A DNA stretch of 44,221 nucleotides from an uncultured Verrucomicrobia subdivision 3 bacterium (GTDB lineage: Bacteria > Verrucomicrobiota > Verrucomicrobiia > Limisphaerales > UBA11358). Below the pieces are notes generated by a model. The model saw only the letters and a program-made list of their open reading frames with translations, did no database searches and had not been told where the DNA came from. Positions within the stretch are counted from its first letter, which is position 1; each line of letters begins with the position of its first letter. This document shows, piece by piece, positions 24,351-32,448 of the stretch. The stretch is from NCBI GenBank assembly GCA_903918885.1, contig CAIXFY010000022.1, positions 1-44,221 of the forward strand, read 5' to 3'. The position numbers and the translations under genes were made by a program.

Positions 24351-25195
24351 GTCTACCCGTAAAACTCTCGTCGCCTGCCACCAAGGAATTTTGGGAAATC
24401 CCCGTTCTCTTTGAGGACGAGCATCTGTTCGCGCTCGACAAGCCGAGCGGTTTGCAGCTGACGCCCGACGCCGATCAGCCCGAACAACCCAGCCTCCTGG
24501 CGTTATTGCACGCCGCCATCGCCGCCGGCAAACCGTGGGCGAAGGAACGCGACCTAGCTTACCTGAACCAAGCGCACCGGCTGGATTTTGAAACGAGCGG
24601 CGTCCTGCTCCTCGCGAAAACCAAACCGGCATTTGTCGCCCTGGCGGATTTATTCGGCGTAGAAAAACCGGCTAGAAAATACCTCACCCTCGCTTGGGGA
24701 AACCCGCCCGCAAAAAATTTCGCCGTGGACGCCAAGCTCGCGCCGCATCCGATTCGCGCGGGTCACATGCGCGTGGATCCAGATAACGGCAAGCGTGCGC
24801 ACACGGATTTTGAAGTGCTAGAGCAGTTTTCCGACTGGTGCCTGCTGCGCTGCTCGCCGGTGACGGAGCGCGTCCACCAAGTGCGGATTCATTTGAAGCA
24901 CGCTGGATTTCCGATTGTCGGCGACGAACTTTACGGCGGTAAAAAACTTTGGCTTTCGCGCATCAAAAAAGATTTTCGCCTCAAAGAAGGCCGCGAGGAA
25001 CGTCCGCTCTTTGCCCGCTCCGCACTACATCTAGAAGAATTGGTTTTCCCGCATCCGGTCACGCATGAAGCGCTCACAATCAAAAGCGAGTGGCCAAAGG
25101 ACTTTAAAGTCGCCGTGAAATACTTGCGTCAATACGCGACCGGTCCCAGCCGTCGCGGCCATCAAGACGAAGAAACAGAATTCGAGCAGAAATAA
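24347..25195 (+). CDS. RluA-family RNA pseudouridine synthase
   Basis: The protein has 282 residues with a GTG start overlapping the previous stop. The motif AHRLDFETSGVLLLAKT holds the catalytic Asp80 of HRLDxxTSG. Other RluA signatures are LFALDKPSGLQLTP, ERVHQVRIHLKHAGFPIVGD and the final ARSALHLEELVFPHP. There is no S4 domain at the N-terminus. It converts specific uridines in rRNA or tRNA to pseudouridine; which site cannot be told from the sequence. It converges on argF. Confidence 0.93.
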   Translation: MSLPVKLSSPATKEFWEIPVLFEDEHLFALDKPSGLQLTPDADQPEQPSLLALLHAAIAAGKPWAKERDLAYLNQAHRLDFETSGVLLLAKTKPAFVALADLFGVEKPARKYLTLAWGNPPAKNFAVDAKLAPHPIRAGHMRVDPDNGKRAHTDFEVLEQFSDWCLLRCSPVTERVHQVRIHLKHAGFPIVGDELYGGKKLWLSRIKKDFRLKEGREERPLFARSALHLEELVFPHPVTHEALTIKSEWPKDFKVAVKYLRQYATGPSRRGHQDEETEFEQK

Positions 25196-25199
25196 TCTT

Positions 25200-25225
25200 C
25201 TCTGTGCACTCTGTGCCTCTGTGGC
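25200..25225. repeat. Single arm of a GCCACAGAG-type repeat
   Basis: Three units of 8-9 bases, CTCTGTGCA, CTCTGTGC and CTCTGTGG, end in C and lie between the convergent rluA-like and argF genes. They match one arm of the inverted repeat before nadB. The opposite arm is missing here. Confidence 0.6.
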
Positions 25226-25229
25226 TTGT

Positions 25230-26126
25230 TTAAGAAACCGCCCAGTTCAAAATCGATTTCTGCACATGGAGCCGGTTTTCCGCCTGCGTGAAAATCGTGT
25301 CCGCGTTCGCCTCAAACGTTTCCGCATCAATCTCCTTGCCGCGATATGCAGGCAGACAGTGCATCACCAGCGCGCCCGGTTTGGCGAGTTTCACCAGCGA
25401 CGCATTGATCTTATAACCATTGAAGATTTTGATGCGCTCAGCCGCTTCCGCTTCCTTCCCCATCGAAACCCAAACGTCGGTGTAAAGCATGTCCGCGCCC
25501 GCCGCAGCGGATTTCAAATCTTCCGTGACCACAATTTTTCCGCCCGCTCGTTTCAAAATTTCCGCGCTCGGCTGAAATTCCTTCGGCGCGGCAATGCGAA
25601 GTTCAAAACCCAATTTCGCCGCCGCAAAAATCCATGACACCGGCATATTGCACGCGCCGTCGCCGATGAAGGTGACGACTTTGCCCACGATGGAACCGCA
25701 CATTTCTTTAAAAGTGAAAATGTCCGTCAAGACTTGGCACGGATGCTCGTCGTCCGTCAGCGCATTGATGGTCGGGATTTTAGAAAACTCCGCGAACGTC
25801 TCCACGTCGCTCTGTGCGTAGGTGCGGATGACCGCGCCGTGGGCCATGCGCCCGATGACGCGCGCCGTGTCCTGAATCGGTTCGCCGCGTCCGAGTTGAA
25901 TGTCGTTCGCGTTGAGAAACATCGCGTTGCCGCCGAGTTCAGAAATCCCCACTTCAAACGAAACCCGCGTCCGCGTTGACGATTTCGAGAACATCATTGC
26001 CCACGTCTGACCTTTGAGCGGCTGCGTTTTGTGCGCGCCGCGTTCCTTTTTGAAAACTATCGCGTCGCGCAAAATCGTTTCAAAATCCGCGCGCGACAAT
26101 TTTTCCAATGACAATAGATGTTTCAT
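25230..26126 (-). CDS. argF: Ornithine carbamoyltransferase
   Basis: The protein has 298 residues from ATG 26126; the frame is open further upstream, but that would overlap the upstream gene and add a non-homologous tail. Carbamoyl-phosphate binding is shown by SKSSTRTRVSFE (STRTR at 50-54), HPCQ at 128-131 and the ornithine loop DVWVSMG at 217-223. HCLPAYRG at 256-263 holds the ornithine-binding Cys257. It makes citrulline from ornithine and carbamoyl phosphate in arginine synthesis. It is the last gene of the arg cluster on this strand. Confidence 0.97.
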   Translation of the reverse strand: MKHLLSLEKLSRADFETILRDAIVFKKERGAHKTQPLKGQTWAMMFSKSSTRTRVSFEVGISELGGNAMFLNANDIQLGRGEPIQDTARVIGRMAHGAVIRTYAQSDVETFAEFSKIPTINALTDDEHPCQVLTDIFTFKEMCGSIVGKVVTFIGDGACNMPVSWIFAAAKLGFELRIAAPKEFQPSAEILKRAGGKIVVTEDLKSAAAGADMLYTDVWVSMGKEAEAAERIKIFNGYKINASLVKLAKPGALVMHCLPAYRGKEIDAETFEANADTIFTQAENRLHVQKSILNWAVS

Positions 26127-26157
26127 TTCCAGTTGGGAATTTACGTCCAAAGAAAAT

Positions 26158-26186
26158 TTTATATCCGAATCAAAAGCCCGCGTCAC
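26158..26186 (-). promoter_or_regulatory. Possible internal promoter of argF
   Basis: On the minus strand GTGACG (26181-26186) and TATAAA (26158-26163) with exactly 17 bases between. It overlaps the 3' end of the glycosylase gene and would give a leader of about 25 bases. Confidence 0.4.
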
Positions 26187-26815
26187 TTCTTTTTCTTGGC
26201 CAGCTTCGCCGCGTCCGCCGCGCGCCAGAGATACCACGCCGCCGTCGTCGCGTGCGGACGCCAGCGTTCGCCGAACTTGAGCAGGTCGCGCGGCTTCGGC
26301 ATTTCGCGTTTTTTGTAGGCCACGCGAAAACCGCTGCGGACGCCAAAATCATCGGCGGGCAAAACGTTTTCGCGTCCGAGTTGAAAAATCAAAAGCATCT
26401 CCACCGTCCAACGCCCAACGCCGCGCGCCGCGGTGAGGCGCTCAATGATTTCCTCATCCGTCAGCTTTTCGATTTGCCGTGACGATGGAATCGTCCCGTC
26501 CAAGGTTTTCGCCGCGATGTCGCGGATCGCGGCAATCTTGGCGAAGGAAAAACCGCAGGCGCGGATTTGTTCGTCGGTGACGCTTGCCAAATCTTCCGGC
26601 TTCGGAAACCGGCGCTTCGGAAACAGTTTTTTGAACCGCGTGAGAATGGTATTGGCCGCCGTGCCGTTGAGCTGCTGGTGGGCGACGGCCTGCACCAGTG
26701 ATTGAAACGGCGAGCGCCACGGTTCGTGTTCCAGCTTGCACGGGCCATGCTCGGCGATGAGGTTTTTCATCGCTGGATCGGCGGCAGAGAGGTGTTTGAG
26801 CGCGGCGGCGGTCAT
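26183..26815 (-). CDS. DNA-3-methyladenine glycosylase II, AlkA-like HhH-GPD family
   Basis: The protein has 210 residues. The helix-hairpin-helix-GPD core is clear: LTAARGVGRWTVEMLLIF (hairpin at about 127-144) followed by VLPADDFGVRSG with the catalytic Asp156. The segment SLVQAVAHQQLNGTAANTI is the usual first helix of the AlkA core. It lacks the N-terminal beta domain of E. coli AlkA, as in many short bacterial forms, and has no iron-sulphur Cys cluster. It removes alkylated purines in base-excision repair. It sits between argD and argF, which are unrelated in function. Confidence 0.92.
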   Translation of the reverse strand: MTAAALKHLSAADPAMKNLIAEHGPCKLEHEPWRSPFQSLVQAVAHQQLNGTAANTILTRFKKLFPKRRFPKPEDLASVTDEQIRACGFSFAKIAAIRDIAAKTLDGTIPSSRQIEKLTDEEIIERLTAARGVGRWTVEMLLIFQLGRENVLPADDFGVRSGFRVAYKKREMPKPRDLLKFGERWRPHATTAAWYLWRAADAAKLAKKKK

Positions 26816-26831
26816 GGTTTCAAAAGAGATG

Positions 26832-26885
26832 CTGTAGCGGCGCTCTGTGAGCGCCGTTTTCGGCGGTCACAGACCGCCGCTACAG
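26832..26885. repeat. Two-hairpin palindromic element (CTGTAGC type)
   Basis: Outer arms CTGTAGC and GCTACAG enclose two perfect 7-base-stem hairpins: GGCGCTC-TGT-GAGCGCC and GGCGGTC-ACA-GACCGCC, joined by GTTTTC. The whole 54 bases are also one long imperfect palindrome. The two hairpins differ by a paired change (C/G against G/C), so each stem stays perfect. It fills the gap between argD and the glycosylase gene. It resembles a REP or small MITE element. Confidence 0.75.
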
Positions 26886-26888
26886 AAA

Positions 26889-28172
26889 TTAGGCAAGCGA
26901 CTTGACGACCTCCTCAATCTTGGCAATGCCTTCGCCCGCTTCATACGAACTGAGATTTAGCGGCGGCAGCAACCGGATGATTTGATTCCCCGCCGGCACG
27001 GTTAGCACGCCCGCTGCGTGCAGCCGGTTGACGAATTGCAGCGCGGGTGTCTTGTCGCTCGCGGCAAACGCGGGGATGTTCTCCGCCAGTTCGAGGCCGA
27101 GAATAAAGCCCATGCCGCGCGCGGATTTCACGACCGTCGGACAAGTTTTCGCCAACCGTTCAATTTCTGATTTCAGCCACGCACCTAGTTTCCGGGCTTG
27201 CTCGGCGAGATTTTCTTTTTCGATTACCTCGAGAATTGCCAGCGCCACAGCGCAGGCGAGCGGTGTGCCGCCGTAGGTCGTGCCGTGCGTGCCGGCGCTG
27301 AGCGAATCCTGATACGGCGACCGCACCCAGAACGCACCGATGGGAAAGCCGCCGCCGAGTGACTTGGCCATCGAAAGGCCGTCGGGCAAAAACTTGTCAC
27401 CGCCGGCAACGCCTTCGAGAATTTTCTGAAAGCTTTGGAATTTTCCCGTCCGGTAATGACCGCACTGGACGCCGTCTATGAGCAGGAGCATTTTCTTCTC
27501 GTCGCACAATGCGCGGAGGCCGAGCAGATATTCCGGCGTGGCGGGCGTGACGCCGCCTTCGCCTTGCACGCCTTCGATCATGATGGCGACCGTCGCCGGC
27601 GAAATCGCGGCGCGCGCGGCTTCCAAATCGTTGTAAGGAATGTGCCGGAAACCCGGCATCATTGGCTCAAAACCTTTTTTGACTTTGTCCTGACCGGTGG
27701 CGGCGATGCCGGCCAGCGTGCGGCCGTGAAAGGAATTGGTCGCGGTCAGAATTTCAAACCGGCCTTCGTCGTGGCCGAATTTGCGCGCGAGCTTGAACAG
27801 GCCTTCGTTCGCCTCCGCGCCGCTGTTGGCAAAAAAGCATTTGCCCGCGCCAATGCGCTTGACGATTTCGGCGGCAAGCCGGCCCTGCGGTTCGGTGAAA
27901 TAGAGATTCGAGACGTGAATCAATTTTTTTGATTGCTCGCCGAGCGCTTCGGTGATGGCCGGATGCGCGTGACCCAGCGAGCAGACGGCGATGCCGCTGC
28001 CGAGATCGAGATAGCGCTTGCCGGTGACGTCGAACAGATAGCTGCCCGCGCCGTGGCTCAACACGATTTCAAAACGGCCGTAGCTCGGCACGACGTTTTT
28101 CGCAAACAGTTCGCGGATGGATTCGTAGTCGTTGCGGACAATCGCCGGCGGCGCAGGAACAATTTCTTTCAT
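26889..28172 (-). CDS. argD: Acetylornithine aminotransferase
   Basis: The protein has 427 residues, a class III PLP aminotransferase. The PLP lysine is Lys270 in DGLSMAKSLGGGFPIGA. Asp233 in LLLIDGVQCGHYRTG replaces the common DEVQTGxGRTG context but keeps the Asp that holds the pyridine nitrogen. The phosphate-binding region is ANSGAEANEGLFKLAR. It converts N-acetylglutamate semialdehyde to N-acetylornithine; many ArgD enzymes also act in lysine synthesis. It lies downstream of argB, separated by an inverted repeat. Confidence 0.93.
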   Translation of the reverse strand: MKEIVPAPPAIVRNDYESIRELFAKNVVPSYGRFEIVLSHGAGSYLFDVTGKRYLDLGSGIAVCSLGHAHPAITEALGEQSKKLIHVSNLYFTEPQGRLAAEIVKRIGAGKCFFANSGAEANEGLFKLARKFGHDEGRFEILTATNSFHGRTLAGIAATGQDKVKKGFEPMMPGFRHIPYNDLEAARAAISPATVAIMIEGVQGEGGVTPATPEYLLGLRALCDEKKMLLLIDGVQCGHYRTGKFQSFQKILEGVAGGDKFLPDGLSMAKSLGGGFPIGAFWVRSPYQDSLSAGTHGTTYGGTPLACAVALAILEVIEKENLAEQARKLGAWLKSEIERLAKTCPTVVKSARGMGFILGLELAENIPAFAASDKTPALQFVNRLHAAGVLTVPAGNQIIRLLPPLNLSSYEAGEGIAKIEEVVKSLA

Positions 28173-28183
28173 GAAAGGATTTA

Positions 28184-28252
28184 TTTAACCGCAAAGGAAC
28201 GCAAAGAACACAAAAAAGTTTCTTTGCGCTCTTTGCGTTCTCTGCGGTTAAA
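28184..28252. repeat. Inverted repeat of AACGCAAAG units between argB and argD
   Basis: The left arm starts TTTAACCGCA (28184) and runs through AACGCAAAGAACACAAA. The right arm (28219-28252) ends TGCGGTTAAA and is its complement with few changes. Each arm is about three 10-base degenerate units. Transcribed, it would form a long hairpin in the 88-base gap. Confidence 0.75.
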
Positions 28253-28260
28253 ATTCGGTT

Positions 28261-29142
28261 TCAAAGCACAACTTCGGTGCCGACGCCCTGATCGGTGAAA
28301 ATTTCCAGCAGCACGGAATGCGGCACGCGGCCGTCCACAAACGAAACTTTTTCCACGCCGGATTTGATGGCCGCCACGGCGCTGTCCACTTTCGGAATCA
28401 TGCCTTTGTCCACGATGCCGGCGGCTTTGAGCGCGGGGACTTCGCTGATCTGCAAATGGGCGATGAGCGTGGTCGGGTCTTTGAAATCGCGCATCAAACC
28501 GGGCACATCGCTCATAAACACGAGCCGTTTGGCGTTGAGCGCGATGGCGCACATCGCGGCGGCGACGTCTGCGTTGCAGTTGTAAATTTTTCCGTCCTCG
28601 CCGCGCGCCGTCGGGCTGATGACCGGCGTGTGGCCGCACCAGATGCATTCTTTCAACGGCGCGACGTTCACCTCGATGACTTCGCCGACGTAGCCGATAT
28701 CAATTTTCTGTCCGAGGTTTTCCTTGTCGTCGAGATAAAGTTTTCTGCATTTAAAAATGTCCGGCCCGGCAAAACCCACGGCCTGGCCGCCAAGCGCGTT
28801 GATGGTTTTGACGACTTCGGGATTGATTTCGCGCGACAAAACGTCGTCCACGATTTTCACCGTGGCTTCGTCCGTGACGCGCTGGCCTTGAATGAAGTTG
28901 GCGATTAAACCAGCTTTTTCCATCGCGCGGGTGATGGCTTTGCCGCCGCCGTGGACGACGACGGGATTGATTTCCACGGCTTCGAGAAAAACAATGTCGC
29001 GCGCGACGCCTTCGCGAACGGACGCATCGGGCGAGTCCATGAAACTGCCGCCGTATTTGACGACGAAGGTTTCGCCGGAAAACTTCTGGATATACGGCAG
29101 CGCCTCGAGGAGCGTGGCGGCTTTGGCAATCAGGTCTTGCAT
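28261..29142 (-). CDS. argB: Acetylglutamate kinase
   Basis: The protein has 293 residues. The N-terminal VVKYGGSFM is the ATP-binding Lys/Gly loop, and VVVHGGGKAITRAMEKAGL is the acetylglutamate loop. NADVAAAMCAIALNAKRLVFMSDVPGL is the family signature, and VDKGMIPKVDSAVAAIKSGV closes the active site. It phosphorylates N-acetylglutamate, the usual control step of arginine synthesis. The N-terminal helix (DLIAKAATLLEALPYIQKF) is the type found in arginine-sensitive hexameric enzymes, which suggests feedback inhibition (inference). First gene of the arg group and divergent from the ThuA-like gene. Confidence 0.95.
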   Translation of the reverse strand: MQDLIAKAATLLEALPYIQKFSGETFVVKYGGSFMDSPDASVREGVARDIVFLEAVEINPVVVHGGGKAITRAMEKAGLIANFIQGQRVTDEATVKIVDDVLSREINPEVVKTINALGGQAVGFAGPDIFKCRKLYLDDKENLGQKIDIGYVGEVIEVNVAPLKECIWCGHTPVISPTARGEDGKIYNCNADVAAAMCAIALNAKRLVFMSDVPGLMRDFKDPTTLIAHLQISEVPALKAAGIVDKGMIPKVDSAVAAIKSGVEKVSFVDGRVPHSVLLEIFTDQGVGTEVVL

Positions 29143-29156
29143 TTGTCAGGCAAATT

Positions 29157-29194
29157 TAGCCACAGATGGAACACGGATGAAACACTGATTTTTC
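29157..29194. repeat. Single arm of a GCCACAGAT-type repeat
   Basis: TAGCCACAGAT, GGAACACGGAT and GAAACACTGAT are three 11-base units in the argB / ThuA intergenic region. They match the left arm of the element before fabG; no right arm is present. Confidence 0.65.
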
Positions 29195-29210
29195 AAAATT
29201 AAAGAAAGAA

Positions 29211-29238
29211 TTGTTTCGTAACCGGGTTCGGCGATAAT
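29211..29238 (+). promoter_or_regulatory. Possible promoter of the ThuA-DUF1080 gene
   Basis: TTGTTT (29211-29216), 16 bases, GATAAT (29233-29238). The predicted start is near 29245, 13 bases before ATG 29258. Confidence 0.4.
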
Positions 29239-29257
29239 CCGTCCAATTCCAAATCAA

Positions 29258-30904
29258 ATGAAAACCTTCAAAGTCTCTGCACTGGTTGCCATCATCGCCA
29301 CCCTGTTTTTCGCCGCCGGGTTCACCGCCTCGGCCGCGCCGAAGAAAGTTTTATTCTTCAGCAAATCCAGCGGCTTCGAGCACGCGGTCATTTCGTGGAA
29401 GAATGGCCAGCCAAGCTATGTGGAAAAAATCTTGCTCGACCTCGGCGCGAAGAACGGCTGGGAATTCACTTTTTCCAAGGACGGTTCGAAATTCAGCCCG
29501 GAGTATCTCGCGCAGTTTGACGCCGTGTTTTTTTACACGACCGGCGATCTGTGCAGTGAGGGCAACGATAAGCAGCCAGCGATGACGCCCGCGGGCAAGC
29601 AGGCGCTATTTGATTATGTGCGCGGCGGTAAAGGGTTCGTCGGCACACATTCGGCGACCGACACGTTTCACACCGGCAACGAGTCGGGGAAAGGCCCGGA
29701 TCGCTATGTAAATCACGGCAAGGATGCCGATCCGTATGCGTGTTTCATTGGCGGTGAATTTATCATCCACGGCTCGCAGCAGGTCGGAACGAATACGGTG
29801 ATTGACCCGAAATTTCCCGGCTTTGAAAACGTCGGTGATAGTTTTGCGTTTCAGGAGGAATGGTATTCGCTCAAGGATTTTGCGCCGAATGACCATGTGT
29901 TGACGGTGATGAACGCGCCGCACATGAAAGGCCCGATGTATGAGCGCCCCGCTTACCCGAACACATGGGCGCGCGCCGAGGGTAAGGGGCGCGTGTTTTA
30001 CACCGCAATGGGTCATCGCGAGGATGTGTGGACGAATCCGACCTTTCAGCAAATCCTGATCGGCGGCGTCAAGTGGGCGCTCGGCGAAGTTTCAGCCGAT
30101 GTGACGCCGAATATCCAGACCGCCGCGCCCGGCGCTTACACGAATCCGAAATACGTCGAAACTAAGGCGGCATCCCCAAAAAAAAGTAAAACTAACGAAT
30201 CCGCAGCCAACACACTGACCGCGGAGGAAAAGGCGGCGGGCTGGCAGCTTTTGTGGAATGGCAAAAATTCCGACGGTTGGCGGAGCGCGAAGTCGGAGGA
30301 ATTTCCCAAGGAAGGCTGGACGATCCACGGCGGCGTGCTGACCGTCCATGAAAATGGCGGCGAGGAATCGGCTGCCGGCGGCGACATCATCACGCGCCAA
30401 CGCTATGCGAACTTTGAGCTGACGGCGGATTTCAAGATCACGCCCGGCGCGAACAGCGGCATCAAAATTTTTGTGCAACCAAACCTTTCGCCGATTGACA
30501 AAAAGACCGGCAAACCAACCGGCAAAGGCTCCGCCATTGGTCTGGAATTTCAGATTCTTGATGACGCGAAACATCCCGACGCCAAGCTGGGCAAAGACGG
30601 CGACCGCACCATCGGCTCGCTCTATGATTTGATGCCCGCGCCGAAGGATAAAAAAGTTCTGCCCATCGGCGAATGGAATCACGCGCGGATTTTGTCGCAG
30701 GGCCAGCACGTCACGTTCTGGTTGAACGGCGAGAAGACGGTGGAATTTGAGCGCGGCTCGCCACCATTCCGCGCGGCAGTCGCGGCCAGCAAATACCACA
30801 ACATTCCTGATTTTGGCGAATGGAAAGACGGACACATTTTGTTGCAAGATCACGGCAACGAAGTTTCCTTCCGCAACGTGAAGCTTCGCGAACTGGCTAA
30901 TTAA
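29258..30904 (+). CDS. Secreted ThuA-like / DUF1080 (3-keto-glycoside hydrolase) fusion
   Basis: The protein has 548 residues. A signal peptide (MKTFKVSALVAIIATLFFAA, cleavage near residue 27) is followed by a ThuA-like glutamine-amidotransferase-fold domain at about 29-275 (KKVLFFSKSSGFEHAVISW, GGKGFVGTHSATDTFH, GRVFYTAMGHREDVW). A linker and a DUF1080 concanavalin-like domain follow at about 325-546 (GWQLLWNGKNSDGWRS, YANFELTADFKITPGANSGI, GLEFQILDD, LPIGEWNHARI, VTFWLNGEKTVEF). DUF1080 members hydrolyse 3-keto-glycosides, and ThuA-like domains occur in the same pathways. The next gene is a likely sugar oxidoreductase, so the pair probably handles oxidised disaccharides in the periplasm (inference). 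Confidence 0.9.
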   Translation: MKTFKVSALVAIIATLFFAAGFTASAAPKKVLFFSKSSGFEHAVISWKNGQPSYVEKILLDLGAKNGWEFTFSKDGSKFSPEYLAQFDAVFFYTTGDLCSEGNDKQPAMTPAGKQALFDYVRGGKGFVGTHSATDTFHTGNESGKGPDRYVNHGKDADPYACFIGGEFIIHGSQQVGTNTVIDPKFPGFENVGDSFAFQEEWYSLKDFAPNDHVLTVMNAPHMKGPMYERPAYPNTWARAEGKGRVFYTAMGHREDVWTNPTFQQILIGGVKWALGEVSADVTPNIQTAAPGAYTNPKYVETKAASPKKSKTNESAANTLTAEEKAAGWQLLWNGKNSDGWRSAKSEEFPKEGWTIHGGVLTVHENGGEESAAGGDIITRQRYANFELTADFKITPGANSGIKIFVQPNLSPIDKKTGKPTGKGSAIGLEFQILDDAKHPDAKLGKDGDRTIGSLYDLMPAPKDKKVLPIGEWNHARILSQGQHVTFWLNGEKTVEFERGSPPFRAAVAASKYHNIPDFGEWKDGHILLQDHGNEVSFRNVKLRELAN

Positions 30905-30928
30905 TATTTCACCTACCACCACACCAAA

Positions 30929-32341
30929 ATGAAAACTAACAAACAACTCCAAGTCTCCCGTCGCTCATTTCTCAAAGGCTCGCTGGCGCTCGGCGCGGCG
31001 GGCGTGTTCGCGCCACGCCTGCTGCTCGGCGCGGAAAAAAGCTCCAAGATTCGCCTCGCCTGTGTCGGCGTCAGCAATCGTGCCGCCGAAGACATCGCCG
31101 CGTTTCGCAAGACCGGCTTGGTGGAGTTCGTCGCGCTCTGCGACACGGACATGGGTGCGCCGCACACGCTCAAGACGCTGACAATGTTTCCGGACGTGCC
31201 GCGTTTTCAGGATTTCCGCCAGATGTTCGACAAGCTGGGCAAGGACATTGACGCCGTGTGCATCGCCATTCCCGACTTCTCGCACTTTGCCGTGGCCATG
31301 CACGCGATGTCGCTCGGCAAACATGTCTATTGCGAAAAGCCGATGGCGCATAGCTTCCGGCAAATCGAACTGATGATGGCGGCGGAGAAAAAATACAACG
31401 TCGCCGCGCAGATGGGCAATCAAGGACATTCCGACGCGAACTATTTTCAGTTCAAGGCTTGGACCGAGGCGGGCATCATCAAAAACGTCACCAAGATCAC
31501 GGCGTTCATGAACAGCAAACGCCGCTGGCACGGCATGAAAGTTTCGGGACTGCTGCCGGAACAACCCATCCCGGCTACGTTGGATTGGGAAACCTGGCTC
31601 ACGACCGCGCAGGAACACAAATACAACGTCGGCTATACCGACGGCGACTGGCGTTCGTGGTTCGACTTCGGCAACGGCGCGCTCGGCGACTGGGGCGCGC
31701 ACATCTTCGACACCGCGCACGAATTTTTGCAACTCGGTTTGCCGACGGAAGTTGAGGCCGTGAAGCTTGACGGCTACAGCCCGTTCATTTTCCCGCAGGC
31801 TTCCACGCTGGCGTTTCGTTTCCCCGCGCGCGGCACGCAGCCGCCGTGCGAACTCACTTGGTATGACGGTGTGAACAATCTGCCGCCGCTGCCGGAAAAC
31901 ATGGGCGAATCCGTCGTGGACCCGAACATCCCGCCGCCGTCCAAAGGCTCGGTAGACACCTCCAAACGTCCGCCGGGGAAAGTCATTTATGGCGATGGCC
32001 TGACTTTCAAGGGCGGCTCGCATGGTGCGACGCTGGAGATTCTCCCCTCGGAAAAAGCCAAGGAGATTCAAGGCAAACTTCCAATCGTGCCGAAGAGTCC
32101 GTCAAACCATTACGTCAATTTCCTCCGCGCCTGCAAGGGCGAGGAAAAATGCCGCTCCAACTTCGCCGTGGCCGGGCCGCTGTGTCAGGCGATGGCGCTC
32201 GGCGTCATCGCCCAGCGCGTGAACGCCAAACTCGAATTTGATCCCGTGACGAAGCAAATCACGAATCACAAGGTTGCTAATGAACTGCTTGCCGGCGTGT
32301 CGCCGCGCCCGGATTGGGAGCAGTATTACAAACTGGCCTGA
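30929..32341 (+). CDS. Tat-exported Gfo/Idh/MocA-family oxidoreductase
   Basis: The protein has 470 residues. A twin-arginine signal, SRRSFLKGSLALGAAGVFAP, is followed by a Rossmann fold (KIRLACVGVSNRAAEDIAAF, then ALCDTD). The family motif CEKPMAHSFRQIELMM contains the conserved EKP lysine. The C-terminal half has the expected beta-sheet domain (WRSWFDFGNGALGDWGAHIF). Such enzymes oxidise or reduce sugars with NAD(P) and are often exported with a bound cofactor. It lies 24 bases after the ThuA-DUF1080 gene; a 3-keto-sugar reaction is the likely shared pathway (inference). Confidence 0.92.
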   Translation: MKTNKQLQVSRRSFLKGSLALGAAGVFAPRLLLGAEKSSKIRLACVGVSNRAAEDIAAFRKTGLVEFVALCDTDMGAPHTLKTLTMFPDVPRFQDFRQMFDKLGKDIDAVCIAIPDFSHFAVAMHAMSLGKHVYCEKPMAHSFRQIELMMAAEKKYNVAAQMGNQGHSDANYFQFKAWTEAGIIKNVTKITAFMNSKRRWHGMKVSGLLPEQPIPATLDWETWLTTAQEHKYNVGYTDGDWRSWFDFGNGALGDWGAHIFDTAHEFLQLGLPTEVEAVKLDGYSPFIFPQASTLAFRFPARGTQPPCELTWYDGVNNLPPLPENMGESVVDPNIPPPSKGSVDTSKRPPGKVIYGDGLTFKGGSHGATLEILPSEKAKEIQGKLPIVPKSPSNHYVNFLRACKGEEKCRSNFAVAGPLCQAMALGVIAQRVNAKLEFDPVTKQITNHKVANELLAGVSPRPDWEQYYKLA

Positions 32342-32364
32342 ACACGGAAATCATTCTCACGCAT

Positions 32365-32404
32365 CGCCGCTGACCTCACCGGTCGGCGGCGGTTTTCTTT
32401 TCCA
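32365..32404 (+). terminator. Intrinsic terminator after the oxidoreductase gene
   Basis: CGCCGCTGACC (32365-32375), a 5-base loop, GGTCGGCGGCG (32381-32391), then GTTTTCTTTT. The 11-base stem has one G-U-type mismatch and is followed by a T-rich run. Confidence 0.75.
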
Positions 32405-32413
32405 TAATTTCAC

Positions 32414-32442
32414 TTGGACGCGCTCGCGGCATTCACTAGATT
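32414..32442 (+). promoter_or_regulatory. Possible promoter giving a leaderless message
   Basis: TTGGAC (32414-32419), 17 bases, TAGATT (32437-32442), which ends 6 bases before ATG 32449. This places the expected transcript start on the A of the start codon. Confidence 0.4.
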
Positions 32443-32448
32443 GCGGCC

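Noticed and set aside
30965-32071. A 368-codon open frame antisense to the oxidoreductase gene
   Set aside because: It lies fully inside a well-recognised gene, its protein is Arg/His-rich without family features, and it is the usual shadow of GC-rich codons.
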